Origin: Pseudomonas sp. CFBP 13711 | GTDB taxonomy: Bacteria; Pseudomonadota; Gammaproteobacteria; Pseudomonadales; Pseudomonadaceae | Assembly: GCF_014842265.1 (NCBI RefSeq) | Contig: NZ_JACYVI010000010.1 | Coordinates: forward strand, 1 to 64,000 | Direction of reading: 5' to 3' | Length of the DNA: 64,000 nucleotides | Shown: positions 7,141 to 14,825 of the stretch, piece by piece | Position numbering within the stretch: the first letter of the stretch is position 1 | Layout of the letters: each line of letters starts with the position of its first letter | Notes under the pieces: generated by a model | What the model was told of the DNA's origin: nothing | Database searches by the model: none | Seen by the model: only the letters and a program-made list of their open reading frames with translations | Program-made: the position numbers and the translations under genes

Positions 7141-8040
7141 ATGTTCGAGCTTGCCCAGCTACGCTGCTTCACCACCGTCGCCACCGAACTCAACTTCCGC
7201 CGGGCTGCCGAACGGCTGAACATGACCCAGCCACCGCTGAGCCGGCAGATCCAGCTGCTTGAGCATTCCCTGGGGGTTCAGCTGTTCAACCGCAACACCC
7301 GCAGCGTCGCCTTGACCGCGGCGGGCCGGGCGTTTTTCATCGAAGCCCAGACGCTGCTGGAACGTGCGCATCAGGCGGCCATCGCCGCGCGGCGCTTTGC
7401 CGAGGGCGACATCGGCTCGGTGACCATCAGCTTCGTCGGCAGCGCGGTGTACGAGTTTCTGCCACGGGTGATCGCCGAAGCGCGGCAGAACCAGCCCCAC
7501 GTGAAAATCTCCCTGACCGAACTCAATACCTATCAGCAACATGAAGCCCTGCGCGCCCGGCGCATCGATCTGGGCATCGTGCGCGCGCCGCTGCTGCAAC
7601 CCGGTTATGAAACCGAATGCCTGGTCCGCGAGCCATTTGTGCTGGCGGTGCCCAGCAGTCATCCGCTGGCCAACACCCGGAACATCGGCGTGCAGGACCT
7701 CGACGCCCAGCCCTTCCTGATGTACTCCCACTCGGCTTACCCACCGTTCAACGAACTGCTCACCGGCATGTTTCGCTCGGCGCAAGTGGCGCCGGAGTAC
7801 GTGCAGTGGCTGGGTTCGTCGCTGACGATTCTGGCGCTGGTGAATGCCGGCATGGGCCTGGCGCTGGTGCCCCGCTGCGCCGCCAATGTGGTGTTCAAGG
7901 GTGTGACGTTCCGCGACATCGATCTCGGCGAGGGGGTGCAGAGCGAGCTGCACCTGGTCTGGCGCTCGGACAACGACAACCCGGCGTGCCAGATGCTGCT
8001 GGAGGCGATTCGCGCGGCGGTGAAAGCCGAAGGGGTGTGA
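7141..8040 (+). CDS. LysR-family regulator, probably of glucarate genes
   Basis: A 299-residue LysR-type regulator. The N-terminal winged helix-turn-helix is at residues 1-60 (FELAQLRCFTTVATELNFRRAAERLNMTQPPLSRQI). The substrate-binding domain follows and includes ALVPRCAANV. ATG 7141 is preferred because GGAAGAG lies just upstream and the protein then starts at the usual distance from the helix-turn-helix. It is divergent from gudPD across 130 bp, so it most likely activates that operon in response to glucarate or a breakdown product. The inducer is inferred from position. Confidence 0.85.
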   Translation: MFELAQLRCFTTVATELNFRRAAERLNMTQPPLSRQIQLLEHSLGVQLFNRNTRSVALTAAGRAFFIEAQTLLERAHQAAIAARRFAEGDIGSVTISFVGSAVYEFLPRVIAEARQNQPHVKISLTELNTYQQHEALRARRIDLGIVRAPLLQPGYETECLVREPFVLAVPSSHPLANTRNIGVQDLDAQPFLMYSHSAYPPFNELLTGMFRSAQVAPEYVQWLGSSLTILALVNAGMGLALVPRCAANVVFKGVTFRDIDLGEGVQSELHLVWRSDNDNPACQMLLEAIRAAVKAEGV

Positions 8041-8103
8041 AGCGGATGCGGCCGGGAACGCGTCGGTGGTTACACCGCAAAGGTGGCGGTGCCTGCACTG
8101 GCC

Positions 8104-8200
8104 TCTTCCCGGCTAAAGCCAGTCCCACTAAACCATCCGCGTGCATTCAATGGGACTGGCTGGAACGACGACTTCTGGGACCGGCTTTAGCCGGGAAAGC
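8104..8200. repeat. Inverted REP pair
   Basis: Two opposed REPs of the CGGCTTTAGCCGGGAA type (left CTTCCCGGCTAAAGCC, right GGCTTTAGCCGGGAA) lie between convergent genes and may help terminate both transcripts. Confidence 0.85.
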
Positions 8201-8246
8201 GTCAGTGGGTACACCACAGAAGTGAGGCCCGCATCCATTTCAACAC

Positions 8247-9536
8247 TCAGGTGCGCTGGGCGACTGCCGATGCATCCAGCGGCGCGGCATCCTCCGGCGT
8301 CGTGGAGAACGGCTCGATCTTGCCGACAATGAACAGATAGCTGAACGCCCCTAACAGCGCAAACGCCCCGGCGGTGAGCAGCGGCGCGGTGAACGAGCCG
8401 TTGCCGATCACCAGCATGAAGCCGGTGAAGGTGGTGATGAAGATGCCGGCGGTGTTCGACGCGAAGTTCTGAATGCCGCCAATCGACGCCACATGGGCCG
8501 GGGTCGGCGCAACGTCAGCAGGCAGGCACCAGATGCTCGCGCCGGCAAACGCCAGGCTGGCGTACGCCAGGCTGAAAAAGCCGAGCATCGCGTAGGTGCC
8601 ATCGACGAACACCGACAGGGAAATGCTCGACGACATCAGCATGCCGCCGACGATGCAGGTCTTGCGCGCAGCGGTCAGGCTCCAGCCACGACGGTACAGC
8701 GCGTCGGAGGTGAGTCCGCCGATCCAGCCGCCGACGATGGACGCGATCGCCGGAATGGTGCCGAGCGTTCCGAGGGATTTCAGCGAGAAACCGCGTTCGG
8801 TGACCAGGTAGGTGGGGAACCAGGTGATGAAGAAATAGATCACGAAGTTCAGGCAGAAGAAGCCCAGCATCATCCCCCACAGGGTGCGGTGACGAAACAG
8901 CGACGCCCATTTCACTTTCGGCCGTGCGGCGTGGGTCGCCGCCTTGCCCGCCTCATGCTGCTCGATGGCCGCAACCGCCTGAGGCTCTTTGTAGACCAGG
9001 AACCAGCCCACGACCCAGATCAAACCCACTGCGCCGGTGATGATGAACGACGCGCGCCAGCCCCACAGCTCGATGATCAGCGCCACCAGGGGAATGGACA
9101 ACGCCGAGCCGACCCGCGAGCCGCTGTCGAAAATGCTGGTGGCAAAGCCGCGCTCCTTGACGTCGAACCACTGGCTGACGATTTTCGCGCAGGACGGATA
9201 CGCCCCCGCCTCCCCCACGCCGAGCATCAGGCGGCAACCGAACATCGCCGCCAGGCTGCCGGCCGCCGCCGTGGCCGCCGTGAACAGCGACCACCAGGCC
9301 ACTGCGAGGGGCAGCGCGATGCGCGCGCCGACCTTGTCGACGAACCAGCCAAACGGCATTTGCATGAGTGCGTAGGTCCAGAAGAAACCGCTGAGCAGCA
9401 GGCCCATTTGCCCTGAGCCCAAACCGAGTTCTTTCTGGATATAGGGGGCGGCAACCGCGAGGTTAGCCCTGTCGATGTAGTTGATGGCCACCGCGAGGAA
9501 GCACAGAAAAATTACCAACCAGCGCCCTTTCTGCAT
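8247..9536 (-). CDS. MFS transporter, sugar-acid (hexuronate/aldonate) type
   Basis: A 429-residue, 12-helix major-facilitator protein of the anion:cation symporter family. It shows NYIDRANLAVAAPYIQ in helix 1, the loop DKVGARIALPLA and GVGEAGAYPSCAKIVSQWF, as in hexuronate and glucarate carriers. A strong ribosome site AGGAGG precedes ATG 9536. It is divergent from uxuA across a 338-bp region with two predicted GntR operators, so it probably imports the acid metabolised by the uxu-type genes (hexuronate, mannonate or gulonate). The exact substrate cannot be read from sequence. Confidence 0.85.
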   Translation of the reverse strand: MQKGRWLVIFLCFLAVAINYIDRANLAVAAPYIQKELGLGSGQMGLLLSGFFWTYALMQMPFGWFVDKVGARIALPLAVAWWSLFTAATAAAGSLAAMFGCRLMLGVGEAGAYPSCAKIVSQWFDVKERGFATSIFDSGSRVGSALSIPLVALIIELWGWRASFIITGAVGLIWVVGWFLVYKEPQAVAAIEQHEAGKAATHAARPKVKWASLFRHRTLWGMMLGFFCLNFVIYFFITWFPTYLVTERGFSLKSLGTLGTIPAIASIVGGWIGGLTSDALYRRGWSLTAARKTCIVGGMLMSSSISLSVFVDGTYAMLGFFSLAYASLAFAGASIWCLPADVAPTPAHVASIGGIQNFASNTAGIFITTFTGFMLVIGNGSFTAPLLTAGAFALLGAFSYLFIVGKIEPFSTTPEDAAPLDASAVAQRT

Positions 9537-9653
9537 GGCGAGTCCTCCTAATTATTTTTATGAGTAAGACGTCGTTAGAGCTTCGTATAGCGTCCGGGCC
9601 CTGATTCACACGCTGTTTACCGAGGGATAAAGCATCCTTCGGGAACCGCAGAA

Positions 9654-9666
9654 TTGGCCTGACCAA
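9654..9666. promoter_or_regulatory. Predicted GntR (FadR-type) operator 1
   Basis: TTGGCCTGACCAA, an inverted repeat TTGG-N5-CCAA, lies in the divergent region between the MFS gene and uxuA. The identical 13-mer recurs 115 bp away, and two variants precede the RspB-like gene. Confidence 0.65.
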
Positions 9667-9768
9667 ATATCCGAATGCAGCCGATACTAGACCCGCAATC
9701 CGGGTTATGGAAATCGAAAAGGCGATTTATTTGCCGATTTATGGCTCGACGGTCGGGATTTGCATAAT

Positions 9769-9781
9769 TTGGCCTGACCAA
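9769..9781. promoter_or_regulatory. Predicted GntR (FadR-type) operator 2
   Basis: Second exact copy of TTGGCCTGACCAA, 94 bp before the uxuA start. FadR-subfamily regulators bind short palindromes of this kind, and the likely owner is the GntR gene at 10962-11669. Confidence 0.65.
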
Positions 9782-9874
9782 TCTATGCTGCTGCGCACGC
9801 CACGCTCCGGCCGGCTTCAATGAAGCACAGGCGGTCTTGAGCGGCCCGCTCCCCATAACAACAAGGACTGCGCA

Positions 9875-10918
9875 ATGAAAATGACCTTCCGTTGGTACGG
9901 CGACAGCGATCCCGTCACCCTGCCCTATATTCGTCAGATCCCCGGCATGACCGGCGTGGTCTCCGCCATCTACGACATCCCGGTGGGCGAGGTCTGGCCA
10001 CTGGAGAAAATCGCCGCCCTGAAAGCCACGGTGAATGCCCACGGCCTTGAGCTGGAGGTCATCGAGAGCGTGCCGGTCCACGAAGACATCAAGCGCGGCC
10101 TGCCTTCCCGCGATCAGTTGATCGACAACTACGGCCAGACCCTGCGCAACCTGGCCGCCTGCGGAATCAAGGTGGTCTGCTACAACTTCATGCCGGTGTT
10201 CGACTGGACCCGCTCGACCCTGGCCATGGAGCTGCCGGACGGTTCGACCACCCTGGCGTTCGACGTGGCGGTAATCGAGCAGGCGAATCTCGACAACGGC
10301 ATCAGCCTGCCCGGCTGGGACGTCAGCTACGAGCCGGAAGTCCTGCGCGCGCTGATCAACGAATACGCTCAGGTCGACGAGGCCACTTTGCGCGAGCGAC
10401 TGGCGTATTTTCTGGAGCGAATCATTCCGGTGGCGAAAGATGCGGGCATCAAGATGGCCCTGCACCCGGACGACCCGCCGCGCTCGATGTTCGGCATGCC
10501 ACGGGTGGTGAAGAACCGCGAGGACCTGGCGCACATTCTGGCGATGGTCGATGACCCGGCCAATGGCCTGACGCTGTGTTCAGGCTCCCTCGGCGCCGAT
10601 CTGGGTAACGACATCCCGTCGCTGGTCCGGGAATTCGGCGGTCAGGGACGCATTCACTTCGCCCATCTGCGCAATGTGAAGGTCAACGAAGCCGGTGATT
10701 TCTACGAGACCGCCCACCGCTCGGAAGACGGCTCGCTGGACATGGCGGAGATCGTCAAGGCCTACGTCGAGACCGGCTTTGAGGGTTATTACCGCCCCGA
10801 CCACGGCCGCATGATCTGGGGTGAAACCGGCAAACCGGGCTACGGCCTGTACGACCGGGCGCTGGGCGCGGTGTACCTGAATGGCTTGTGGGAAGGGATT
10901 CGCAAGACCATGGCGTGA
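9875..10918 (+). CDS. uxuA: D-mannonate dehydratase
   Basis: A 347-residue UxuA-family (TIM-barrel) enzyme that converts D-mannonate to 2-keto-3-deoxygluconate (EC 4.2.1.8), feeding the Entner-Doudoroff route. Family features are TFRWYGDSDPVTLPYIRQIPG at the N-terminus (metal/substrate region), CYNFMPVFDWTR, LHPDDPP and LCSGSLGADLGND with its conserved Cys, and YRPDHGRMIWGE near the C-terminus. The length matches the shorter Bacillus-type UxuA rather than the E. coli one. ATG 9875 follows AAGGA. The upstream region carries two predicted GntR operators. Confidence 0.93.
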   Translation: MKMTFRWYGDSDPVTLPYIRQIPGMTGVVSAIYDIPVGEVWPLEKIAALKATVNAHGLELEVIESVPVHEDIKRGLPSRDQLIDNYGQTLRNLAACGIKVVCYNFMPVFDWTRSTLAMELPDGSTTLAFDVAVIEQANLDNGISLPGWDVSYEPEVLRALINEYAQVDEATLRERLAYFLERIIPVAKDAGIKMALHPDDPPRSMFGMPRVVKNREDLAHILAMVDDPANGLTLCSGSLGADLGNDIPSLVREFGGQGRIHFAHLRNVKVNEAGDFYETAHRSEDGSLDMAEIVKAYVETGFEGYYRPDHGRMIWGETGKPGYGLYDRALGAVYLNGLWEGIRKTMA

Positions 10919-10933
10919 GGCTGAGGACCTTTG

Positions 10934-10963
10934 AACAGCACCGCCTTGCGGCGGGCGACTGTT
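10934..10963. terminator. Possible shared hairpin between convergent uxuA and GntR genes
   Basis: AACAG and CTGTT (10934-10938, 10959-10963) flank an inner hairpin CCGCC-TTGC-GGCGG. It lies between the two convergent stop codons and overlaps the GntR stop. There is no T-tract, so termination activity is uncertain. Confidence 0.35.
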
Positions 10964-11669
10964 AACGCAACTCCGCGTCCATCCCGTCCAGCCAGCGCGC
11001 TTCGGACCGGCGCAGGTGTTCGCGCATGGCGGTCTGGGCGCCGATCAGGTCGCGGGTCTGCACGGCGTGCAGGATGGCTTCGTGCTCGGCCACCGCCATG
11101 GCCCAGGTTTCGCGGGTTTCGGAGTGTTCGCTGACGTGGGCGGTAAGCGGGCTGTACCGCTCTTCGAACAGGGACGTGATGATGCGCACCAGGGTCGAGT
11201 TGCCGCTCATTTTCGCCAGGCGCTGATGGAATTTGCGGTCGTCGTCCAGAGCCGGCACGCCTTTGAGCGCACCCTCGCGCATCTTGTCGATGCACCCCTG
11301 CAGGTAGCGGAAATCAGCTTTGCTGCCGTGCAGACAGGCCAGCATCACGCTCTCGCCTTCGATCAACGCCCGGGCCTGCATCAGCTCTGACGGGCTCTCG
11401 CCCAGGGTGCGGGTTTTGCCTTTGACGCCCAGCAGGTGCTCACAGACGTAGATGCCGGAACCCATGCGAATCTCGACGCTGCCTTCGATTTCCAGGGCAA
11501 TCAGGGCTTCGCGCAAGGACGGCCGAGAGACCCCGAGCAACTGCGCCAGATCACGTTCAGGCGGCAGCCGCGCGCCGGGGGCGATGCCATGCTTGCGAAT
11601 GTGCTCGCGCAATCGGTCGGCGGTGATCTGGTAAAGGCGGCGTTCGGGGGCTGGGCTTGGCGCGGTCAT
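10962..11669 (-). CDS. GntR-family regulator, FadR subfamily (uxu/hexuronate type)
   Basis: A 235-residue FadR-type repressor. The GntR winged helix is at residues 10-75 (ITADRLREHIRKHGIAPGARLPPERDLAQLLGVSRPSLREAL). An all-helical FCD effector domain follows, with candidate metal-binding His residues in KFHQRLAKMSGN and AVAEHEAILHAV. ATG 11669 was preferred over the preceding in-frame TTG. It lies amid the uxuA, oxidoreductase and MFS genes, which together carry four TTGG-N5-CCAA palindromes, so it probably represses them until a uronate or aldonate is present. Family assignment is firm; target assignment is inference. Confidence 0.88.
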   Translation of the reverse strand: MTAPSPAPERRLYQITADRLREHIRKHGIAPGARLPPERDLAQLLGVSRPSLREALIALEIEGSVEIRMGSGIYVCEHLLGVKGKTRTLGESPSELMQARALIEGESVMLACLHGSKADFRYLQGCIDKMREGALKGVPALDDDRKFHQRLAKMSGNSTLVRIITSLFEERYSPLTAHVSEHSETRETWAMAVAEHEAILHAVQTRDLIGAQTAMREHLRRSEARWLDGMDAELR

Positions 11670-11760
11670 CAATCACGTTCCATCAAGATGCGCCGGAGGA
11701 TATCACAGGCGTTGGGGCGCCTTGTCAGGTGGCCTTGCGGGCGGTGAACAACCTTAATTT

Positions 11761-11874
11761 ATGATTGTTCCCCACGCTCCGCGTGGGAACACATCCCCTG
11801 ACGCTCTGCGTCACACGAGGGGACGCGGAGCGTCCCGGGCGGCATTCCCACGCGGAGCGTGGGGACGATCATCA
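11761..11874. repeat. DUF1534-type palindromic repeat
   Basis: The ~114-bp element has inverted ends: CCCACGCTCCGCGTGGGAA near 11771 faces TTCCCACGCGGAGCGTGGG near 11848. Further GACGCTCTGCGTC / GACGCGGAGCGTC palindromes lie inside. Its minus-strand translation (IVPTLRVGMPPGTLRVPSC) is the signature of the spurious DUF1534 family that annotators often call in Pseudomonas. It is a repeat, not a gene. It fills the gap between the GntR and oxidoreductase genes. Confidence 0.75.
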
Positions 11875-11892
11875 ATGGATGCATCCCATTTA

Positions 11893-11915
11893 GTAGGACC
11901 GGCTTTAGCCGGGAA
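11893..11915. repeat. Single REP abutting a stop codon
   Basis: One CGGCTTTAGCCGGGAA-type REP ends at the base before the stop codon of the oxidoreductase gene, so it lies in that gene's 3' end. Confidence 0.75.
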
Positions 11916-13046
11916 TCAATCCGCCAACGCCCCCTTGAGCTTCGGCTGCTCCAACCCGGCGATCCCCCGCCCCATCTCCACCACCGGCAAGAACCGGCGG
12001 CGTTTCTTCTCTTCGTGGTTCTGCGCGATGTCGGCAATGCGGTGCTGCAAGAACGGGTTGAGAAAGCGGTCACGGACACTCGCCAGATAATCCCGCGCCT
12101 GATCCCCTTGGCCCTTCGCGGCAAACACCGGCAGCACCTCCCGCTCCCACAGATCCTCCAGGCTCTCGCGCAGCAGCGGGTCGTTCATCGCCTGAAACAC
12201 GATTTCGTCGGACGGCCTGCCATCCTTCAACCACCGCTCGGCCAGCCAGGTGTGCCCGAGGTTGAGCATGAACAATTTGAACTGCTCGTACTGCTCCAGT
12301 TGATCCGTCACTACTACGCAAGGGTGCGTACACGGCAGCACCAGCCCCGGCTGACGCTCAATCGCCCAGATCGCGTACGGCTCGGCAATGGCACCCACCG
12401 GCTGAATGGGCTGCGAGACGATGCGATCAACTAACGAATTCGCCCAGCGACAGGTGTCGCGCAGATAGTGGGCAAACCCGCTATCGATGCCCCACTCCGC
12501 CGCCAGCGCAATGATCAGATCGCGCAGCACGTCGCCGTTGCGCGACACCAGTTCACAGGGGAACAGAGAGAGCGGCGCATCAGGGTTCGCCTGCCAGCGG
12601 TCATGGAGCAACACCAGCAGTTTCGCCGGAAAACTCTGGGGCGTCGGCGCCTCGGCGGCCAGGCAAGACGCCGTGTCCGCCGCGTCCAGCACGTAGCCTT
12701 TGTCGCCCGTGTTGGAGATCACCACCTGCACGTCGTGCCGTATCGCCTGACGAATCAACGTCCAGTCGGGACCGGCTTGCAGCGCGCCGGCAATCGATGT
12801 GGACCAATACTCCTCATCCACCGTGCGACCGCTTTCCGCGCCCTGAATGCGCACCGGATACCCCGTGCCACCGGCCAACGCCGCAACTCGCTGGGCGCTG
12901 TCGGCGCTGCCGGTGGTTTGCACGACGGTGATTCTGCCCAGCGCTTCGCCCTTCTCCAGGGCCTGGGAAATGAACAGGTCAGCATGGGCCTGAAGAAAAC
13001 GGCTGGTGCCGAACTGCAGAATGGGGGTGAACGGGGTCGCGTGCAT
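11916..13046 (-). CDS. Mannonate/fructuronate oxidoreductase of the mannitol dehydrogenase family (UxuB-like)
   Basis: A 376-residue NAD(P)-dependent enzyme of the long-chain mannitol dehydrogenase family. The Rossmann part begins ILQFGTSRFLQAHADLFISQA. The family catalytic region is recognisable as FPCELVSRNGDVLRDL (substrate loop) and FKLFMLNLGHTWLAE, where K, N and H correspond to the usual catalytic set. By context it should interconvert D-fructuronate and D-mannonate (UxuB) next to UxuA; tagaturonate reductase activity is an alternative. ATG 13046 with AGGAGG upstream was chosen over longer frames. It lies 11 bp after the next gene in the same operon and is shorter than E. coli UxuB (486). 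Confidence 0.82.
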   Translation of the reverse strand: MHATPFTPILQFGTSRFLQAHADLFISQALEKGEALGRITVVQTTGSADSAQRVAALAGGTGYPVRIQGAESGRTVDEEYWSTSIAGALQAGPDWTLIRQAIRHDVQVVISNTGDKGYVLDAADTASCLAAEAPTPQSFPAKLLVLLHDRWQANPDAPLSLFPCELVSRNGDVLRDLIIALAAEWGIDSGFAHYLRDTCRWANSLVDRIVSQPIQPVGAIAEPYAIWAIERQPGLVLPCTHPCVVVTDQLEQYEQFKLFMLNLGHTWLAERWLKDGRPSDEIVFQAMNDPLLRESLEDLWEREVLPVFAAKGQGDQARDYLASVRDRFLNPFLQHRIADIAQNHEEKKRRRFLPVVEMGRGIAGLEQPKLKGALAD

Positions 13047-13057
13047 GCCCGCGCCTC

Positions 13058-14068
13058 CTAGCATTCGACAATGGCTTTGACGACCCGCTGGGCAGGGTCG
13101 AGCAGCGTGGTGAAGCGTTCGGTCACTTCGCTCAGGGCCATGCGGTGAGTGTTGAGCGCTGCGTCGGGGATCAGGCCGTCGCGCAGGCACTGCTCGACGT
13201 AGCGGAAGTCTTCGACGGTAGCGTTGCGACTGCCCATCAGGGTCGCTTCGCGCTTGTGAAATTCAGGGTCGGAGAAGCTGATGGTGTCGCGAACGATGGA
13301 CACCAGCACGTACTTGCCGCCGTGGGCAATGAACTCGAAACCGCGCTCCATGGCCTTGGCGTTGCCGGTGGCGTCGTACACCACATCGAAAAACTCGCCC
13401 TGGGTCAATTGCTCCAGTTGCTCCTTGTCGTCTGCGCCGATCAGCACGGCCGAGTCGATCTGCAGATGCTGCTTGCAGAACGTCAGGCGGTCCTCGCGGG
13501 TGTCGAGCACAGTGACTTTCGCCCCACGCAGGCGGGAGAAAATCGCCACCGCCATGCCGATCGGGCCAGTGCCGACCACCAGCGCTCGCTGGCCGGATTG
13601 CACGTCCGAACGACGCACCGCGTGGGCGCCAATGGACAGAAACTCGATCATGGCCGCCTGATCCAGCGTGACACCGTCGGCCTTGAGCACGAAGCCATGG
13701 GGCAGGCTCAGGTATTCGGTGAACGCGCCATCGCGGTGGACGCCCAGCACTTGAATGCGCACGCAGCAATTGGTCTTGCCCTGGCGACAGGCGATGCAGT
13801 CGCCACAGGACAGGTACGGCATCACATAGACCACGTCGCCGGGCTCAAGGCCACTGCCCGCCTCGCTTTGCTCGACGATGCCGGAGAACTCGTGGCCCAT
13901 GACCCGGGGGTATTCAAGGAACGGCTGGTTGCCGTTGAAGATGTGCAAATCAGTACCGCAAACCCCGACCCGCTTGATGCGAACCAGCGTCTCGCCGGGT
14001 GCGCGTTCGGGTTTCGGACGGTCGAGGGCCAGCAGGGAACCGGGTTTTTCGCAGACGACGGTGAGCAT
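13058..14068 (-). CDS. Zinc-dependent alcohol dehydrogenase, RspB / L-gulonate 5-dehydrogenase-like
   Basis: A 336-residue medium-chain dehydrogenase. The catalytic zinc site is VGVCGTDLHIF plus GHEFSG. The structural zinc Cys set is CGDCIACRQGKTNCC near residues 90-105, and the nucleotide fold is VVGTGPIGMAVAIF. The closest recognisable types are RspB and L-gulonate or L-galactonate 5-dehydrogenases, which make D-fructuronate or D-tagaturonate. Together with the UxuB-like and UxuA enzymes this would give L-gulonate to fructuronate to mannonate to 2-keto-3-deoxygluconate. A GGAGAGA ribosome site precedes ATG 14068. It is the first gene of a two-gene operon, preceded by two predicted GntR operators. 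Confidence 0.83.
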   Translation of the reverse strand: MLTVVCEKPGSLLALDRPKPERAPGETLVRIKRVGVCGTDLHIFNGNQPFLEYPRVMGHEFSGIVEQSEAGSGLEPGDVVYVMPYLSCGDCIACRQGKTNCCVRIQVLGVHRDGAFTEYLSLPHGFVLKADGVTLDQAAMIEFLSIGAHAVRRSDVQSGQRALVVGTGPIGMAVAIFSRLRGAKVTVLDTREDRLTFCKQHLQIDSAVLIGADDKEQLEQLTQGEFFDVVYDATGNAKAMERGFEFIAHGGKYVLVSIVRDTISFSDPEFHKREATLMGSRNATVEDFRYVEQCLRDGLIPDAALNTHRMALSEVTERFTTLLDPAQRVVKAIVEC

Positions 14069-14248
14069 CTTCTCTCTCCAGACAAGGGACGCCGGCGTCG
14101 CTGAAACGGCCAGAGCCGCAGGTTACCGGGCAGTGATCTTGTTGTTGTGAGGTGGCTGATGAATTCCGGAAGCGCGGACCGCAGTTGCAGTGGCTTGGGC
14201 GATGACAAGTGCGGCGCTGCAGGAAAAAACTACACAGCCGCCCGACCA

Positions 14249-14261
14249 TTGGCAAGACCAA
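14249..14261. promoter_or_regulatory. Predicted GntR (FadR-type) operator 3
   Basis: TTGGCAAGACCAA, another TTGG-N5-CCAA palindrome, lies 181 bp upstream of the RspB-like gene start. Confidence 0.6.
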
Positions 14262-14277
14262 TTAGATAATTAAGCTA

Positions 14278-14290
14278 TTGGTCTTACCAA
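14278..14290. promoter_or_regulatory. Predicted GntR (FadR-type) operator 4
   Basis: TTGGTCTTACCAA forms a second site with its centre 29 bp (almost three helical turns) from operator 3. This spacing would suit two dimers bound to the same DNA face. Confidence 0.6.
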
Positions 14291-14369
14291 ATTAGCCCTT
14301 CAAGTTTTCGGCGCGATTGCCCGTGCCACAGCTATAAATCCCCTCCACCCATGGTTATGATCGGAGCCC

Positions 14370-14771
14370 ATGAATTCCCCATTGCCGATCCGCTCGCCCT
14401 GCCCGCCCGGCGCCTGTCAATGCGACCGCGACCGACTGTTGGAGCTGGAGGGTGCTGACGTGCGCATCCTTCGCCTGACCCGGCAGGAAGAAAAACGTCT
14501 TCTTGAGCGTCTGGAGAATATCGCCACGCTGGAAGATCTGCAGCGCCTGCAACAGCGGATGTTTGACCAGCTCGGCATCCGCCTGGATATCGCTCCCGGC
14601 TTCAATGAAGTGCGCAGCATGCGCGGCATGGTCATCGACATTGCCGAATTGCCCGGCATGTGCCGCAAGACCCGCGCCGCGATCCCTGCGGCAATTCGCC
14701 GGGGCCTCGAAAAGAACCCCGAAATCGCCTGGCGCCTGCTCAACGCCCACGACTTGTTGCGGGATGCCTGA
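14370..14771 (+). CDS. Conserved-looking hypothetical protein with N-terminal Cys cluster
   Basis: A 133-residue soluble protein without signal peptide or membrane helix. The N-terminus has a Cys cluster, CPPGACQCDRD (C-x4-C-x-C). A helical segment rich in Leu, Glu, Gln and Arg follows (residues 35-70, possible coiled coil), and the end includes LPGMCRKTRAAIPAAIRRGL. GGAG lies seven bases before ATG 14370, and coding is compositionally normal, so I consider it real. It is monocistronic between the uxu-type operon and a DUF1989 gene. The Cys residues may bind metal or an Fe-S centre, but nothing supports a specific function. Confidence 0.7.
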   Translation: MNSPLPIRSPCPPGACQCDRDRLLELEGADVRILRLTRQEEKRLLERLENIATLEDLQRLQQRMFDQLGIRLDIAPGFNEVRSMRGMVIDIAELPGMCRKTRAAIPAAIRRGLEKNPEIAWRLLNAHDLLRDA

Positions 14772-14825
14772 ACGCGGTGACTGGCCCGCAGGGTCTGTCA
14801 CTGGAAAACCAGCATCCCAACCGCC

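Noticed and set aside
14320..14345. Sigma-54-like TGGCACGGGCAATCGC on the minus strand
   Set aside because: The spacing to the GC element is off by one base and there is no supporting context.
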